A stretch of DNA of 58,281 nucleotides, from positions 1 to 58,281 of the forward strand of contig NZ_JAJQYA010000033.1 of NCBI RefSeq assembly GCF_021729155.1, read 5' to 3'. Made by a program: the position numbers and the translations under genes. How positions within the stretch are numbered: position 1 is the stretch's first letter; each line of letters starts with the position of its first letter. Shown piece by piece: positions 1 to 8,591 of the stretch. The DNA is from Membranihabitans marinus (GTDB taxonomy: Bacteria > Bacteroidota > Bacteroidia > Chitinophagales > Saprospiraceae). A model generated the notes under the pieces. It was not told the origin of the DNA, made no database searches, and saw nothing but the letters and a program-made list of their open reading frames with translations.

Positions 1-357
1 TTGATTTGGCGGACTTTTTGCCAAATGAGAATTAGTTGACCATACTATCTACTGACAATATCACCAACCTTTTTATAATATCTGATTGCAAAAAGTGTGA
101 CAAATCCAAGCTCATCTCTATTTATACAATCCATATCAGTCATAAATTCTAATAAAGGGTATGGATGTTTCTTTACTATAGGAAAGAATTCCTTCGTCCT
201 TACAGGACGGGATCGTTCATTTAACTGAGTCTTTGTTTAAAAATAATATTATTCTATTTCCCACTTTTGGAAAGTAAGATTTGGTTCTAGAAGGAGGTCT
301 TAGGCCGACACTAACTCTAACTATGGATCTGTCTTGATTTACTTTTATTCGTGAAAT
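1..357. other. Intergenic stretch with hairpin repeats
   Basis: I see no gene here. Two hairpins are visible. TTTGGC at 5-10 pairs with GCCAAA at 20-25. CGTCC at 195-199 pairs with GGACG at 205-209. The second resembles the last hairpin of the three-hairpin repeat seen complete at 51005-51098 and 10777-10870, so this is probably a decayed copy. Confidence 0.4.
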
Positions 358-1035
358 CTAAATTCCTAAAGAAGTCAGATAAAGATCAATCGTACCTGTT
401 AAAGTTACAGTATCTTTCAAATCTTCGGTTACAATCGGCCCATTAAGGTTAGCCTGCATCCGGATTAGCGGATTATCTTTATATCTCTGGGGCAGACAAT
501 CCGGTGTTTCCTCAGTTATTATGACTTCGTTAACTTGTAGACCAGTCCTGTCTTGAAGAAAATGGTACTCCATCTTGTCTTTTTTATACTCCGGATCCCA
601 GGAGTTAGAATATACTTTATCTTCATATGCTACTCGAGTGATTAATTTTACTTCCTGACTACCTTTGTTAATTTGATCTTGGAATAAAACTATTTTATCT
701 AGTAAGGAAGTGTAATCAGGTCCTTGTTCATATGGATAATCCAAATTCTCTACATATATCTTCAGTACCATTGGAGAGAGGTCTCCCATCTTGCTAAAGA
801 TGGGAACTTTTATAAGGTTAGTTTCATGGTCTCCAATAAAAGTACTGGACGTTGGAAGAATGTCACACGGATTGTCATTTAGTGAATATCTATGGTTCCC
901 ATCCAATGAAAGAGATATTTCACTACTACCTTTAAATTCATTATTAGGGTCCGGATTTCGGGGTTTTTCACAACCAATAAAAACCATAACTAAACCCACA
1001 GAAATTGTCGATAAGAAGATATTAGCCTTTCTCAT
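358..1035 (-). CDS. Hypothetical lipoprotein
   Basis: A 225-residue protein of unknown function, read from ATG at 1035. An in-frame ATG at 1080 would add 15 residues in front of the signal peptide, so the inner start is preferred. Residues 1-22 form a basic start, a hydrophobic stretch and a lipobox ending FIGC, so the protein should be lipid-anchored at Cys22 after signal peptidase II cleavage. The mature part begins with a Pro/Asn/Asp-rich linker and is otherwise soluble, with many predicted beta-type segments. I do not recognise a domain. It stands alone on the minus strand. Being a real gene is likely; the function is unknown. Confidence 0.6.
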   Translation of the reverse strand: MRKANIFLSTISVGLVMVFIGCEKPRNPDPNNEFKGSSEISLSLDGNHRYSLNDNPCDILPTSSTFIGDHETNLIKVPIFSKMGDLSPMVLKIYVENLDYPYEQGPDYTSLLDKIVLFQDQINKGSQEVKLITRVAYEDKVYSNSWDPEYKKDKMEYHFLQDRTGLQVNEVIITEETPDCLPQRYKDNPLIRMQANLNGPIVTEDLKDTVTLTGTIDLYLTSLGI

Positions 1036-1239
1036 ATTAGTTATTAAGCTTATAAGATTCCATCGATGTAAATAATTCAATGGTCTCCGTAGAATGTACG
1101 GTCCTACTTAAAACAGTTTACAGGCTTCTCGGAGAACAATTTAATGTTCTTTCAGAAATCGATTTATTTTCATCACTGATCTTATGCCCAAAAAACAGAC
1201 AGTAGATTAAGATAAAAAAAACATCTTAAATTTACAATT

Positions 1240-1305
1240 ATGACAAGAAGAAAATTTACATCAAAATTCAAGACTAAGGTAGGAATTCGTAGAATAGATT
1301 GTTGA
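1240..1305 (+). pseudogene. IS3-family OrfA N-terminal fragment
   Basis: A 21-codon frame starts MTRRKFTSKFKTKV, the typical opening of IS3-family OrfA transposase proteins, which bind the element's ends. Similarity stops after about 14 residues near base 1281 and a stop follows at 1303-1305. The rest of the insertion sequence is absent. The fragment abuts the rbfA-like fragment on the other strand, so the two decayed pieces are joined here. Recognition is by eye from a short match, so it is moderately uncertain. Confidence 0.5.
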
Positions 1306-1405
1306 GTCGATACATTTCATCTAAAGTGTTATCTAATACAAAATCGATGTTGGGAACGCGTTGAATATGTTTTTTTAATTCTAGTCCCAAATGCTTATTT
1401 TGCAT
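1274..1405 (-). pseudogene. RbfA C-terminal fragment
   Basis: Read on the minus strand from 1405, 43 codons include a segment QRVPNIDFVLDNTLDEMYRL. It matches the conserved C-terminal pattern of ribosome-binding factor A (R-x-x-P-x-h-x-F-x-x-D-x-[ST]-L-[DE]). Full RbfA is about 110-130 residues. The upstream two thirds are not visible, and a stop lies two codons before the ATG. The 3' end runs into the IS3 OrfA fragment. I infer a relic left by rearrangement; a functional rbfA should exist elsewhere. Confidence 0.5.
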
Positions 1406-1629
1406 AGTCTAACTTTATTTGTCTACCTCTAAATGGACTATATTTGAAATTAAGTCTTAAAACGGAGGATTAATTGGAGGTATTGTTCTTTTCAAATATC
1501 AAATATCTTAATATTTATTTAAGTTTGGGCATGGATTCTCATATAAATGGTAAGCTTCTGTTTCAGATTTTAGATATGGGAGGTCACATAGAAAAAGGAT
1601 TTGAGTTATGGTAAGGGGGGGCGATATAA

Positions 1630-1658
1630 TTGATTGTTGAGGATAATAGTTATTTTTG
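1630..1658 (+). promoter_or_regulatory. Candidate recG promoter
   Basis: TATTTTTG at 1651-1658 fits the Bacteroidota -7 box TAnnTTTG, with TTG at 1630-1632 as a possible -33 element 18 nt upstream. The expected transcription start, near 1664, lies after the first possible recG start codon (TTG 1656). This bears on which start is real. Confidence 0.4.
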
Positions 1659-3800
1659 CCCCATATAAAAAAAAGTGTTGATTTGTTATTACCAAATACA
1701 TTTTTAAAAAGAAAGATCGAGTATGTAAAGGGAATTGGTCCAGCCAAGGCCGTTTTATTACAGAAGGAAATAAACTGTTCTACCGTTGAGGATCTTTTAC
1801 TCGATTTTCCTATTCGGTATCAAGATCGTACGGCCATCACTAATATTCGAGATATTAAGATGGATAAGGAATGGGTTCAACTTAGAGGGATTTTACAGGA
1901 TTATAGAATTATTGGATCTGGTAGGGGGCAACGATTGGCGGCATTGCTGACCGATGATACTGGTCAGATAGAATTGGTGTGGTTTAAGAGTTTGGATTGG
2001 GTAAAGAAAAATTTTATCAAGGGCCAAGAATTTGTAGTTCACGGAAAGGTCAATCAATTTCGCAATAGTTTTAATATAGCTCATCCAGAAATGGAACTGG
2101 CCAAGACAAAAGACCTACAATCATTTAAGAGTTTTATTCCTATCTATAGCAGTACAGAAAAATTGACAAAGAGGGGATTGGATTCCAAAGGTAGAATGAA
2201 GATTATGAGGAGTTTGGTTAGTTCGTTGTCGCGAAACGATTTTTATGAATACCTGCCTTCTGAAATGATAGAGAAATTTAGATTTTTACCGATTTTCGAA
2301 ACCATTCAAAACATACACTTTCCGTCCTCGGCCTTAGAATTAAAGAAAGCTGAGAATCGCATAATATTTGAAGAGTTTTTCTTTTTACAACTGAGATTAA
2401 TCAAGCAGTATTTGGTGAAAAAGAAAAATCTAAAAGGTTTGGTATTTGATAAAGTGGGAGATTTGTTTTTAGATTTTTATCACAATCACCTTCCATTTCA
2501 ATTGACCAATGCTCAAAAAAGAGTACTGCGAGAAATTAGACGCGACCTCGGTTCTGGAGTCCAAATGAATCGCTTGCTTCAGGGAGATGTGGGAAGTGGC
2601 AAAACCATAGTGGGCTTTATGACGGCTTTGTTGGCCAAAGATTGCGGGTATCAATCTTGTCTAATGGCTCCCACTGAGATCTTGGCTCAACAACATTTTC
2701 AATCGATCTCAAAACTGGCCAAAGAAATGAAATTTCAAGTGGGGATCTTGACCGGGACGGTGAAGGGCAAACAGCGCAAAGAGTTGTTGCGATTGCTCAA
2801 ACTAGGAGGTATCGATTTACTCGTAGGGACTCATGCCCTTATCGAAGATCCAGTTATTTTTGACAATTTGGGGTTGGCTATTATCGATGAACAGCATCGA
2901 TTTGGAGTGGCACAACGGGCTAAGTTGTGGGCAAAAGGCAAGACTCTGCCCCCTCATGTATTGATAATGACGGCTACTCCAATTCCTAGAACACTTCATA
3001 TGACGACTTATGGTGACTTGGATGTCAGTGTAATCAATGAATTGCCACCAGGCCGAAAGGAGATAAAAACCATGCATAAGACGGAGTTTTATCGCCCAGA
3101 CATTATAAAATTTATGAAGGTACAGATAGCGGAAGGCAGGCAGGTATATGTGGTCTATCCCCTGATAGAAGAGTCTGAAAATATGGATTTGGAGGATTTA
3201 AATAATGGGTATGAAAAACTATTGAATTATTTGCCTCGTCCCAAATATCAGATAGGAGTGGTACACGGTAGAATGAAGCCCGAGGAGAAGGATGCTGAAA
3301 TGCAGCGATTTGCTGCTGGTACAACCCATGTTCTGGTGTCGACTACGGTGATAGAGGTTGGTGTCAATGTTCCCAATGCTTCGGTGATGGTCATAGAAAA
3401 TGCCAATAGATTCGGATTGGCTCAATTGCATCAGCTCAGAGGACGGGTAGGTCGTGGAGCGGCTCAGAGTTATTGCATTTTAATGACGGGGAATAAATTA
3501 AGTGAGGAGGCCAAGTTGAGATTGGATACCATGGTCCGCACCAACGACGGATTTGAAATCGCAGAGGTTGACTTGGCGCTGAGAGGTCCAGGAAATATTC
3601 AGGGTAAGGAGCAAAGTGGAAAATTGGTCTTTAAAAAGGCGGACTTGATAGAGCATAAAAATATTTTGAAAGCATCGAGAGAAGTCGCTCAGGAGATTTT
3701 GGAACAAGACCCCGAATTGTTGGCACCTGAAAATAAAGGTCTTAGAAAATACTTGGAGGAGCGCCACGGCAATGCTGCTTTGTGGGCACGTATAAGCTAG
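1656..3800 (+). CDS. recG: ATP-dependent DNA helicase RecG
   Basis: RecG remodels stalled replication forks and branch-migrates Holliday junctions in the cytoplasm. The N-terminal wedge/OB region (about 10-250) opens with a helix-hairpin-helix-like IEYVKGIGPAKA. Helicase motif I GDVGSGKT is at 310-317, motif II DEQH at 411-414 and motif III starting MTATP at about 438. A late RGRVGRG precedes a typical RecG C-terminus. About 714 residues is normal length. No ATG is available at the front: the frame opens with TTG at 1656, just after a stop. TTG at 1683 is an alternative and is better placed if the TATTTTTG box at 1651-1658 is the promoter. Family identity is secure; the exact start is not. 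Confidence 0.95.
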   Translation: MPHIKKSVDLLLPNTFLKRKIEYVKGIGPAKAVLLQKEINCSTVEDLLLDFPIRYQDRTAITNIRDIKMDKEWVQLRGILQDYRIIGSGRGQRLAALLTDDTGQIELVWFKSLDWVKKNFIKGQEFVVHGKVNQFRNSFNIAHPEMELAKTKDLQSFKSFIPIYSSTEKLTKRGLDSKGRMKIMRSLVSSLSRNDFYEYLPSEMIEKFRFLPIFETIQNIHFPSSALELKKAENRIIFEEFFFLQLRLIKQYLVKKKNLKGLVFDKVGDLFLDFYHNHLPFQLTNAQKRVLREIRRDLGSGVQMNRLLQGDVGSGKTIVGFMTALLAKDCGYQSCLMAPTEILAQQHFQSISKLAKEMKFQVGILTGTVKGKQRKELLRLLKLGGIDLLVGTHALIEDPVIFDNLGLAIIDEQHRFGVAQRAKLWAKGKTLPPHVLIMTATPIPRTLHMTTYGDLDVSVINELPPGRKEIKTMHKTEFYRPDIIKFMKVQIAEGRQVYVVYPLIEESENMDLEDLNNGYEKLLNYLPRPKYQIGVVHGRMKPEEKDAEMQRFAAGTTHVLVSTTVIEVGVNVPNASVMVIENANRFGLAQLHQLRGRVGRGAAQSYCILMTGNKLSEEAKLRLDTMVRTNDGFEIAEVDLALRGPGNIQGKEQSGKLVFKKADLIEHKNILKASREVAQEILEQDPELLAPENKGLRKYLEERHGNAALWARIS

Positions 3801-3937
3801 GTTTTTGGCTTTTTTGGACAATGTGAATGGAGGTTTTGTGATATTCAGCCAAGTAAATTTTGAAGTAATTGGATGATTATAAATGAAAACTGAGTTGAAA
3901 TTCGTAATTTGTGAATTATTATCAAACTTGCAAATGA

Positions 3938-4231
3938 ATGGCAAAACGATATAGAGCTACAGGATGTGCAAAATTATTTATTGTACTCCTTATCATCACA
4001 CCCATCGCCTTTTTTGTAGCGTCCTACGTAAATGGCAAGGATCCTATAAAATTTATCAAAGGCATTTTTGAGAAGACGGAGACCACCGAAATAGTGACTG
4101 ATTCGGCCAGTCCGCCTCTGAATGACAAAGATCAAAAAATCCAAAAATTGGAAAAGGATGTTGAATTCTACCGATTGGAAGCAGAAAATCTTCAGAAACA
4201 ACTGGATGACTGCAAAAATGCTTCGAATTGA
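3938..4231 (+). CDS. Small membrane protein with coiled coil
   Basis: A 97-residue protein not assigned to a family. One membrane-spanning segment lies at about residues 11-30, after a basic N-terminus. A short Thr/Ser/Glu-rich linker follows, then a charged heptad-like helix at about 62-92 (KIQKLEKDVEFYRLEAENLQ) that should form a coiled coil. Topology is probably N-in with the coiled coil outside the inner membrane, but the sequence does not prove this. It lies 137 bp after recG and 52 bp before serA, on the same strand. The overall look resembles small septum or envelope scaffold proteins, but no function can be claimed. Confidence 0.65.
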   Translation: MAKRYRATGCAKLFIVLLIITPIAFFVASYVNGKDPIKFIKGIFEKTETTEIVTDSASPPLNDKDQKIQKLEKDVEFYRLEAENLQKQLDDCKNASN

Positions 4232-4283
4232 TCTGTGAAAAATCTTTTATTTTAATAATTCTTATCTATAAATAGAAACTAAA

Positions 4284-5231
4284 ATGATTAAAATTTTGGC
4301 TAACGATGGCATTGATGCCATAGGTGAAAAAATGCTTCGAGAAGCAGGTTTTGAACTACAACTCGAAAAGATTGCTCAAGAAGATTTGGCAGAACAGCTG
4401 AATCAATTTGATGTGATTACGGTGCGAAGTGCCACAAAAATTCGTAAGGAATTGATCGATCAAGCACCCAATCTCAAAGTGATTGCTAGAGGAGGTGTTG
4501 GATTGGACAATATCGATGTCGAATATGCGAAAAGCAAAGGAATTGCCGTAATCAATACCCCTGCTGCCAGTTCTTTATCGGTTGCAGAATTGGTTTTTGG
4601 GCATATTTTTTCAATTGCAAGATTTTTAAATAATTCCCATCTTGAAATGCCTTCGAAAGGGAATACAGAATTTAAAAAGTTGAAAAAAGACTTTGCAGGT
4701 GGTTTTGAACTAAGAGGAAAAACCCTAGGTGTCATAGGGTTGGGACGTATTGGTCAAGAAACGGCAAAAATTGGTTTGGCTTTGGGAATGAATGTAGTGG
4801 GAAGTGATCCTATGGTGGATTCAGTAACCTTAGATGTTGCATTACATCCTGCATTTGGAACCAGTGCTCAAGCGACGATTAAAACCATTTCTTTGGACGA
4901 ATTGCTAGCTCAATCAGATGTTATTTCTTTACATGTACCAGGAGGTGTTATCATCAAAGCAGAAGAGATTGCTAAAGCGAAGGACGGAGTAGTCTTGGTC
5001 AATGCTTCTAGAGGTGGAGTGATTGATGAAGATGCTTTGTTGGCAGGTTTGGAATCGGGTAAAGTATTGGGTGCAGGTTTGGATGTTTTTGTAGGTGAGC
5101 CTACTCCCCGAACCGATTTGTTGACTCATCCACGAATCTCTACTTCTCCACATATTGGTGCGGCTACCAGTCAGGCACAAGCTAATATAGGTATTGAATT
5201 GGCCGAGAAAATCATTGAGATTTTAGGTTAA
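4284..5231 (+). CDS. serA: D-3-phosphoglycerate dehydrogenase
   Basis: Catalyses the NAD-dependent oxidation of 3-phosphoglycerate, the first step of serine synthesis. The 2-hydroxyacid dehydrogenase fold is clear: the substrate domain has RGGVGLDNIDV, the Rossmann motif GLGRIG is at 152-157, VLVNASRGGVIDE carries the catalytic Arg region, and the catalytic His is H290 in HIGAAT. At 315 residues it is the short form common in Bacteroidota, lacking the C-terminal ACT domain, so serine feedback through ACT is not expected. serC is not next to it in this window. A strong terminator follows at 5376-5410. The exact 2-hydroxyacid substrate is inferred from close resemblance to Bacteroidota SerA. 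Confidence 0.85.
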   Translation: MIKILANDGIDAIGEKMLREAGFELQLEKIAQEDLAEQLNQFDVITVRSATKIRKELIDQAPNLKVIARGGVGLDNIDVEYAKSKGIAVINTPAASSLSVAELVFGHIFSIARFLNNSHLEMPSKGNTEFKKLKKDFAGGFELRGKTLGVIGLGRIGQETAKIGLALGMNVVGSDPMVDSVTLDVALHPAFGTSAQATIKTISLDELLAQSDVISLHVPGGVIIKAEEIAKAKDGVVLVNASRGGVIDEDALLAGLESGKVLGAGLDVFVGEPTPRTDLLTHPRISTSPHIGAATSQAQANIGIELAEKIIEILG

Positions 5232-5261
5232 TATTCAGACGGTTTTTATACCAAATAGGTT

Positions 5262-5335
5262 TATAATTGTCGGTCATATTTCAAATACTTTCAAAATCTA
5301 AACCGACATCATAAAACGAAATTGGTATTATAAGG
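5262..5335. repeat. Dispersed repeat fragment
   Basis: The segment containing AACCGACATCATAAAACG followed by TTGGTAT recurs almost unchanged near 21946-21975. It is one of the short modules shared between intergenic islands in this window. It has no coding potential. Confidence 0.5.
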
Positions 5336-5375
5336 GAAATGAGTAATCGTTTTTAGATTACGCGAGAATAATATT

Positions 5376-5410
5376 GCCGAGTAAAACTTTTGGGTTTTAC
5401 TCGGCTTTTT
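5376..5410 (+). terminator. Intrinsic terminator of serA
   Basis: A perfect 12-bp stem, GCCGAGTAAAAC (5376-5387) with GTTTTACTCGGC (5394-5405), has a 6-nt loop and is followed by TTTTT. It lies 144 bp after the serA stop. No T-run exists on the other strand, so it should act for plus-strand transcripts only. Confidence 0.85.
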
Positions 5411-5495
5411 CTTTCCATGTATAGGTGAAATTTTACCGATTTATATTATCAAAGATGTGGATATAGTATTAAATCTTCGCTGAGGTATCAAAGGA

Positions 5496-6428
5496 TTACG
5501 GTGTGCGAAGAGAAGCCAACCAATGATCGCGGTATTCTTTTAAAGCTCCCTCTTTAAGCGAATATTTGGAAATGTATATCTCATCAAAGTTTCCTATGTC
5601 TAATATCCATTCAATTACTACAAAGGCATATACGGCTAAGTTCACCCTCTTTTGGGGGATAAATTCGTTTTTCATTCTCTCCTCATAGGTAGAAAATATC
5701 AATGGTCGAATAAAGCGGTACATATCTTCCAACTGAGCTATGGAACATTTGTCATCGGAATCGATATTAGAGCCCAATGCTTCGGCAATTAATTCGAAAC
5801 TACCAGCAGCGCCTACCATTTTCTTGGGTTGGTGTTTTTTCAATTGTACAATCAGTCGATGACAGCTTTTGTTCAACCGACTCTTAATCTGTTGAATTTC
5901 CTGAAAATTAGCCGGATCTGAAAGTGGTATTTCATTGTTGAGGATTCCCAATCCGATGGCAATACTCTCTTGATATACCGTATTCCCTTCGCGAGTTAAG
6001 ATAAATTCAATACTGCCACCGCCAATATCCATCATCAGGGCGTGTTCGCTTGCCTGAGGACAAGCCATTGCTATACCTTTTTGGATAAGACTCGCTTCGC
6101 GATCTCCATCGATGATCTCGATATCAAATTGAAATCGATTTTTTACTTCTCCAATAAAAGTTTGGGCATTGACCCCACTTCTCAAGGCGGCAGTCCCAAT
6201 CGCTTTGACTTCATCTACACCGAATTCTGTAATTAAAGCTTTAAACTCGGCCAGTGCTTCCAACCCCCTATGGAGGGCTTCTTCGGCTATAGTATTGATG
6301 CCTGTTTGGGCCAAAAAGACGTACTTTCTTCGCTTGTGTAAGATAGTTGTTTGACTTTCATCTATTGTGGCAATTAATAGGTGAAAGGTATTGGACCCAA
6401 GATCGATTATGGCTATGTTTTTCTTCAA
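5496..6428 (-). CDS. Ppx/GppA family phosphatase
   Basis: A member of the exopolyphosphatase/guanosine pentaphosphate phosphatase family, hydrolysing polyphosphate or pppGpp in the cytoplasm. The actin-like ATPase-fold motifs are present: DLGSNTFHL at 9-17, GTAALR at 78-83 and DIGGGS at 134-139 (phosphate-binding loop). At 310 residues it is the short two-domain form, without the C-terminal HD region of E. coli Ppx. The start codon overlaps the stop of the upstream beta-barrel gene by 4 bp (ATGA), so the two are probably co-transcribed. Which substrate it prefers cannot be told from sequence. Confidence 0.9.
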   Translation of the reverse strand: MKKNIAIIDLGSNTFHLLIATIDESQTTILHKRRKYVFLAQTGINTIAEEALHRGLEALAEFKALITEFGVDEVKAIGTAALRSGVNAQTFIGEVKNRFQFDIEIIDGDREASLIQKGIAMACPQASEHALMMDIGGGSIEFILTREGNTVYQESIAIGLGILNNEIPLSDPANFQEIQQIKSRLNKSCHRLIVQLKKHQPKKMVGAAGSFELIAEALGSNIDSDDKCSIAQLEDMYRFIRPLIFSTYEERMKNEFIPQKRVNLAVYAFVVIEWILDIGNFDEIYISKYSLKEGALKEYRDHWLASLRTP

Positions 6429-7075
6429 AATCTGTAATGATATTGTAGACTTAAAAAATAGGTTTTTAATGCAATGGATTCGTCTGGGACTTCTAAGAAA
6501 TTCGTCATAGACCGAGTATAGGTTGCAAATATTCCATGGTTTCTATTCATCCACAATCCAAATCCTGTAAATAAACTTAAATCATTTTTTTTGACTTTTT
6601 CTACGTAGGGTAGAAAATTATTGTACTTAATTTTACTTTCAAGTATCCGACCGGGGACAATTCCAAAATCAAATTGAAATTTGGCTAAACCATTGTCCCA
6701 CCAAGTAAGATAAGAAATAGATATAGGTATTTGTGCGATATTGTGTGAGATTGAGACTTGTTTTTTAAAAAAAATAGAATTTCTAGATCCAATATTGCGG
6801 TATAATAGGTTGATATTTAAGTCCCATCGACGGTGTATTCGATAACTTACTCCTAATCCACCTCCTAATCCTACTTTGTGATAACCAGCAAGTTGGTCTC
6901 CTTTAATCTGGGAAAAATTGGTTTCAATAATAATTTGACCAGAAAAAACGTTATTTTGACAAATGCTGCTATCGATAAAATAGAGTGATAGTATAGATAT
7001 TAGCACATAAATTCTAAAGTAAATTTTTATTTTTACGGGAATATCACTTAGGGTTAAAGTTTTCGTTGGTTGCAT
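6425..7075 (-). CDS. Outer-membrane beta-barrel protein
   Basis: A protein of about 216 residues with a signal peptide (hydrophobic segment YVLISILSLYFIDSSIC, then QNN). After it come repeated amphipathic strands rich in aromatic residues and Gly, ending with a C-terminal Phe (QYHYRF), typical of outer-membrane barrels such as the PorT-like/porin families. An upstream ATG at 7096 would overlap the divergent gene start at 7089, so ATG 7075 is preferred. Even so, the region before the signal peptide is unusually long (about 18 residues). It overlaps ppx by 4 bp. Function unknown. Confidence 0.65.
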   Translation of the reverse strand: MQPTKTLTLSDIPVKIKIYFRIYVLISILSLYFIDSSICQNNVFSGQIIIETNFSQIKGDQLAGYHKVGLGGGLGVSYRIHRRWDLNINLLYRNIGSRNSIFFKKQVSISHNIAQIPISISYLTWWDNGLAKFQFDFGIVPGRILESKIKYNNFLPYVEKVKKNDLSLFTGFGLWMNRNHGIFATYTRSMTNFLEVPDESIALKTYFLSLQYHYRF

Positions 7076-7088
7076 TTGGCTAATTAAT

Positions 7089-8522
7089 ATGGACATAAAA
7101 CTTAAATTAAAGATCGGTTATTTTCTTGTTATATTGTTTTTGTCTCCACTTTTTGTTGTAGGACAAGAGAGGATTCAATTGGACAATCCGTCTTTTGAAG
7201 ATTATCCGAAAGCCAATACTCCTCCTCAGGGATGGACGGATTGCGGATTCGTAGGAGAGACCCCTCCAGATGTTCAACCCTCAGGAGCATTTGGTGTTTT
7301 CTGGCCTGCCATGGATGGCAATACCTATTTGGGCATGGTCGCTCGAGATAATGAAACCTACGAAACAGTGGCTCAAAAGCTGTCCCATAAACTGAGAGCG
7401 GGAAGCTGTTATCAAATCTCCATGTTTATCTGTAAAAGTTCTGTCTATTACAGCGCGGTCAGCGATAAATTGGAAGAAGGCACCAAAAATTTTATTTCAC
7501 CGATTAAGATGCGTATTTGGGGGGGATATGATATGTGCAGTAAAAAGGAGTTAATAGGAGAAACAGAGTTGGTCAATAATATGGAATGGATGAAACAATA
7601 CGTAAAACTCAGCCCCAAAGCTGGTGATTACTCAGTATTGTTCCTCGAAGCATATTACAAAACACCAGTCTTGTTTCCCTACAATGGGAATATCTTAGTC
7701 GATGACCTCTCCGATATCACCCTTTTGGATAAATGTAGCGATACTTTGGTTACAGAGGACAATGTAGAGCTGCCATTGGCTACCATCGTTGATCCCGCCG
7801 AGAAGATCGATGTCGAAAGAAGAGTTTATAGAATTAATGGAAAAGTAGAGAATGTTCATAATCGGCATAAGATCTACTTAGCTGTCAATGATTTATATAT
7901 TAAGAATTATACCTTCAATGAGAAGACTGGTGGTTTTTCTGCCTTGGTAATTTTAAGTGAAGGAAAGAATGAAATAAAACTTATCGGGTCCAATGAAGCA
8001 GGAACCGATACGGATTCTACCGTTATCCATATCGGTGAACCCAAACGAGTAGTCACAAAAATCCAACCCAAGGAAGGATACGATCCGCCTCCAATGGCTT
8101 ACAATAAAACCGAAGTAGTGGTAAGTAATTACGGCTTCTCGAGAAAAGAAGATAAAAAGGTTTTGAAGCCCGGAGATATTATCCAATTAGACCATTTACA
8201 GTTTAAAGCCAATAGCAGTTTCTTGAGTGATGAAGACTCAGCTGTATTGAGTAAATTGTTGAAGTTTTTGGAGGATTATCCTTCGCTTAAGGTAGAGATC
8301 GGTGGCCATACCAATGGTATTCCAGATTGGGATAGCTGTATTAAATTGAGTTCAGAACGCGCCATGGCAGTAGCCGAGTATCTGATTAAAAATGGGATTT
8401 CTCACCATAGGTTAAGAGCTGTGGGTTACGGAAAGAAATACCCCATTGCTTCTAATAAAACCCTCGATGGTCGAAAGAAAAACCAAAGAGTAGAAATTAA
8501 AATATTGGATTTAGGGGGATAA
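7089..8522 (+). CDS. OmpA-family protein with N-terminal domain
   Basis: A 477-residue envelope protein. Residues 1-26 are a signal peptide ending VVGQ. Residues about 28-215 look like a jelly-roll carbohydrate-binding-like module (opens LDNPSFEDYP, contains ILVDDLSDI), a type found in secreted Bacteroidota proteins. A beta-rich middle (about 235-320) follows. The C-terminal OmpA domain (about 368-476) contains GGHTNG at 405-410, a helix with LSSERAMAVAEYL, and the final NQRVEIKIL. It should bind peptidoglycan and may tether the outer membrane. It is divergent from the barrel gene with only 13 bp between starts. The ligand of the N-terminal domain is unknown. Confidence 0.85.
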   Translation: MDIKLKLKIGYFLVILFLSPLFVVGQERIQLDNPSFEDYPKANTPPQGWTDCGFVGETPPDVQPSGAFGVFWPAMDGNTYLGMVARDNETYETVAQKLSHKLRAGSCYQISMFICKSSVYYSAVSDKLEEGTKNFISPIKMRIWGGYDMCSKKELIGETELVNNMEWMKQYVKLSPKAGDYSVLFLEAYYKTPVLFPYNGNILVDDLSDITLLDKCSDTLVTEDNVELPLATIVDPAEKIDVERRVYRINGKVENVHNRHKIYLAVNDLYIKNYTFNEKTGGFSALVILSEGKNEIKLIGSNEAGTDTDSTVIHIGEPKRVVTKIQPKEGYDPPPMAYNKTEVVVSNYGFSRKEDKKVLKPGDIIQLDHLQFKANSSFLSDEDSAVLSKLLKFLEDYPSLKVEIGGHTNGIPDWDSCIKLSSERAMAVAEYLIKNGISHHRLRAVGYGKKYPIASNKTLDGRKKNQRVEIKILDLGG

Positions 8523-8591
8523 TTTAGTATTGTTTCCAAGAATTGTTTTTACTTTATTTATTCTGAGATCAATACTGTATTTATTAAATCT

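Noticed and set aside
1508-1747. 79-codon minus-strand frame before recG
   Set aside because: Overlaps the recG start on the opposite strand, has no family likeness and a composition typical of antisense noise.
3498-3944. 148-codon minus-strand frame at the recG end
   Set aside because: Mostly antisense to recG and runs into the small membrane-protein gene start; no recognisable domain.
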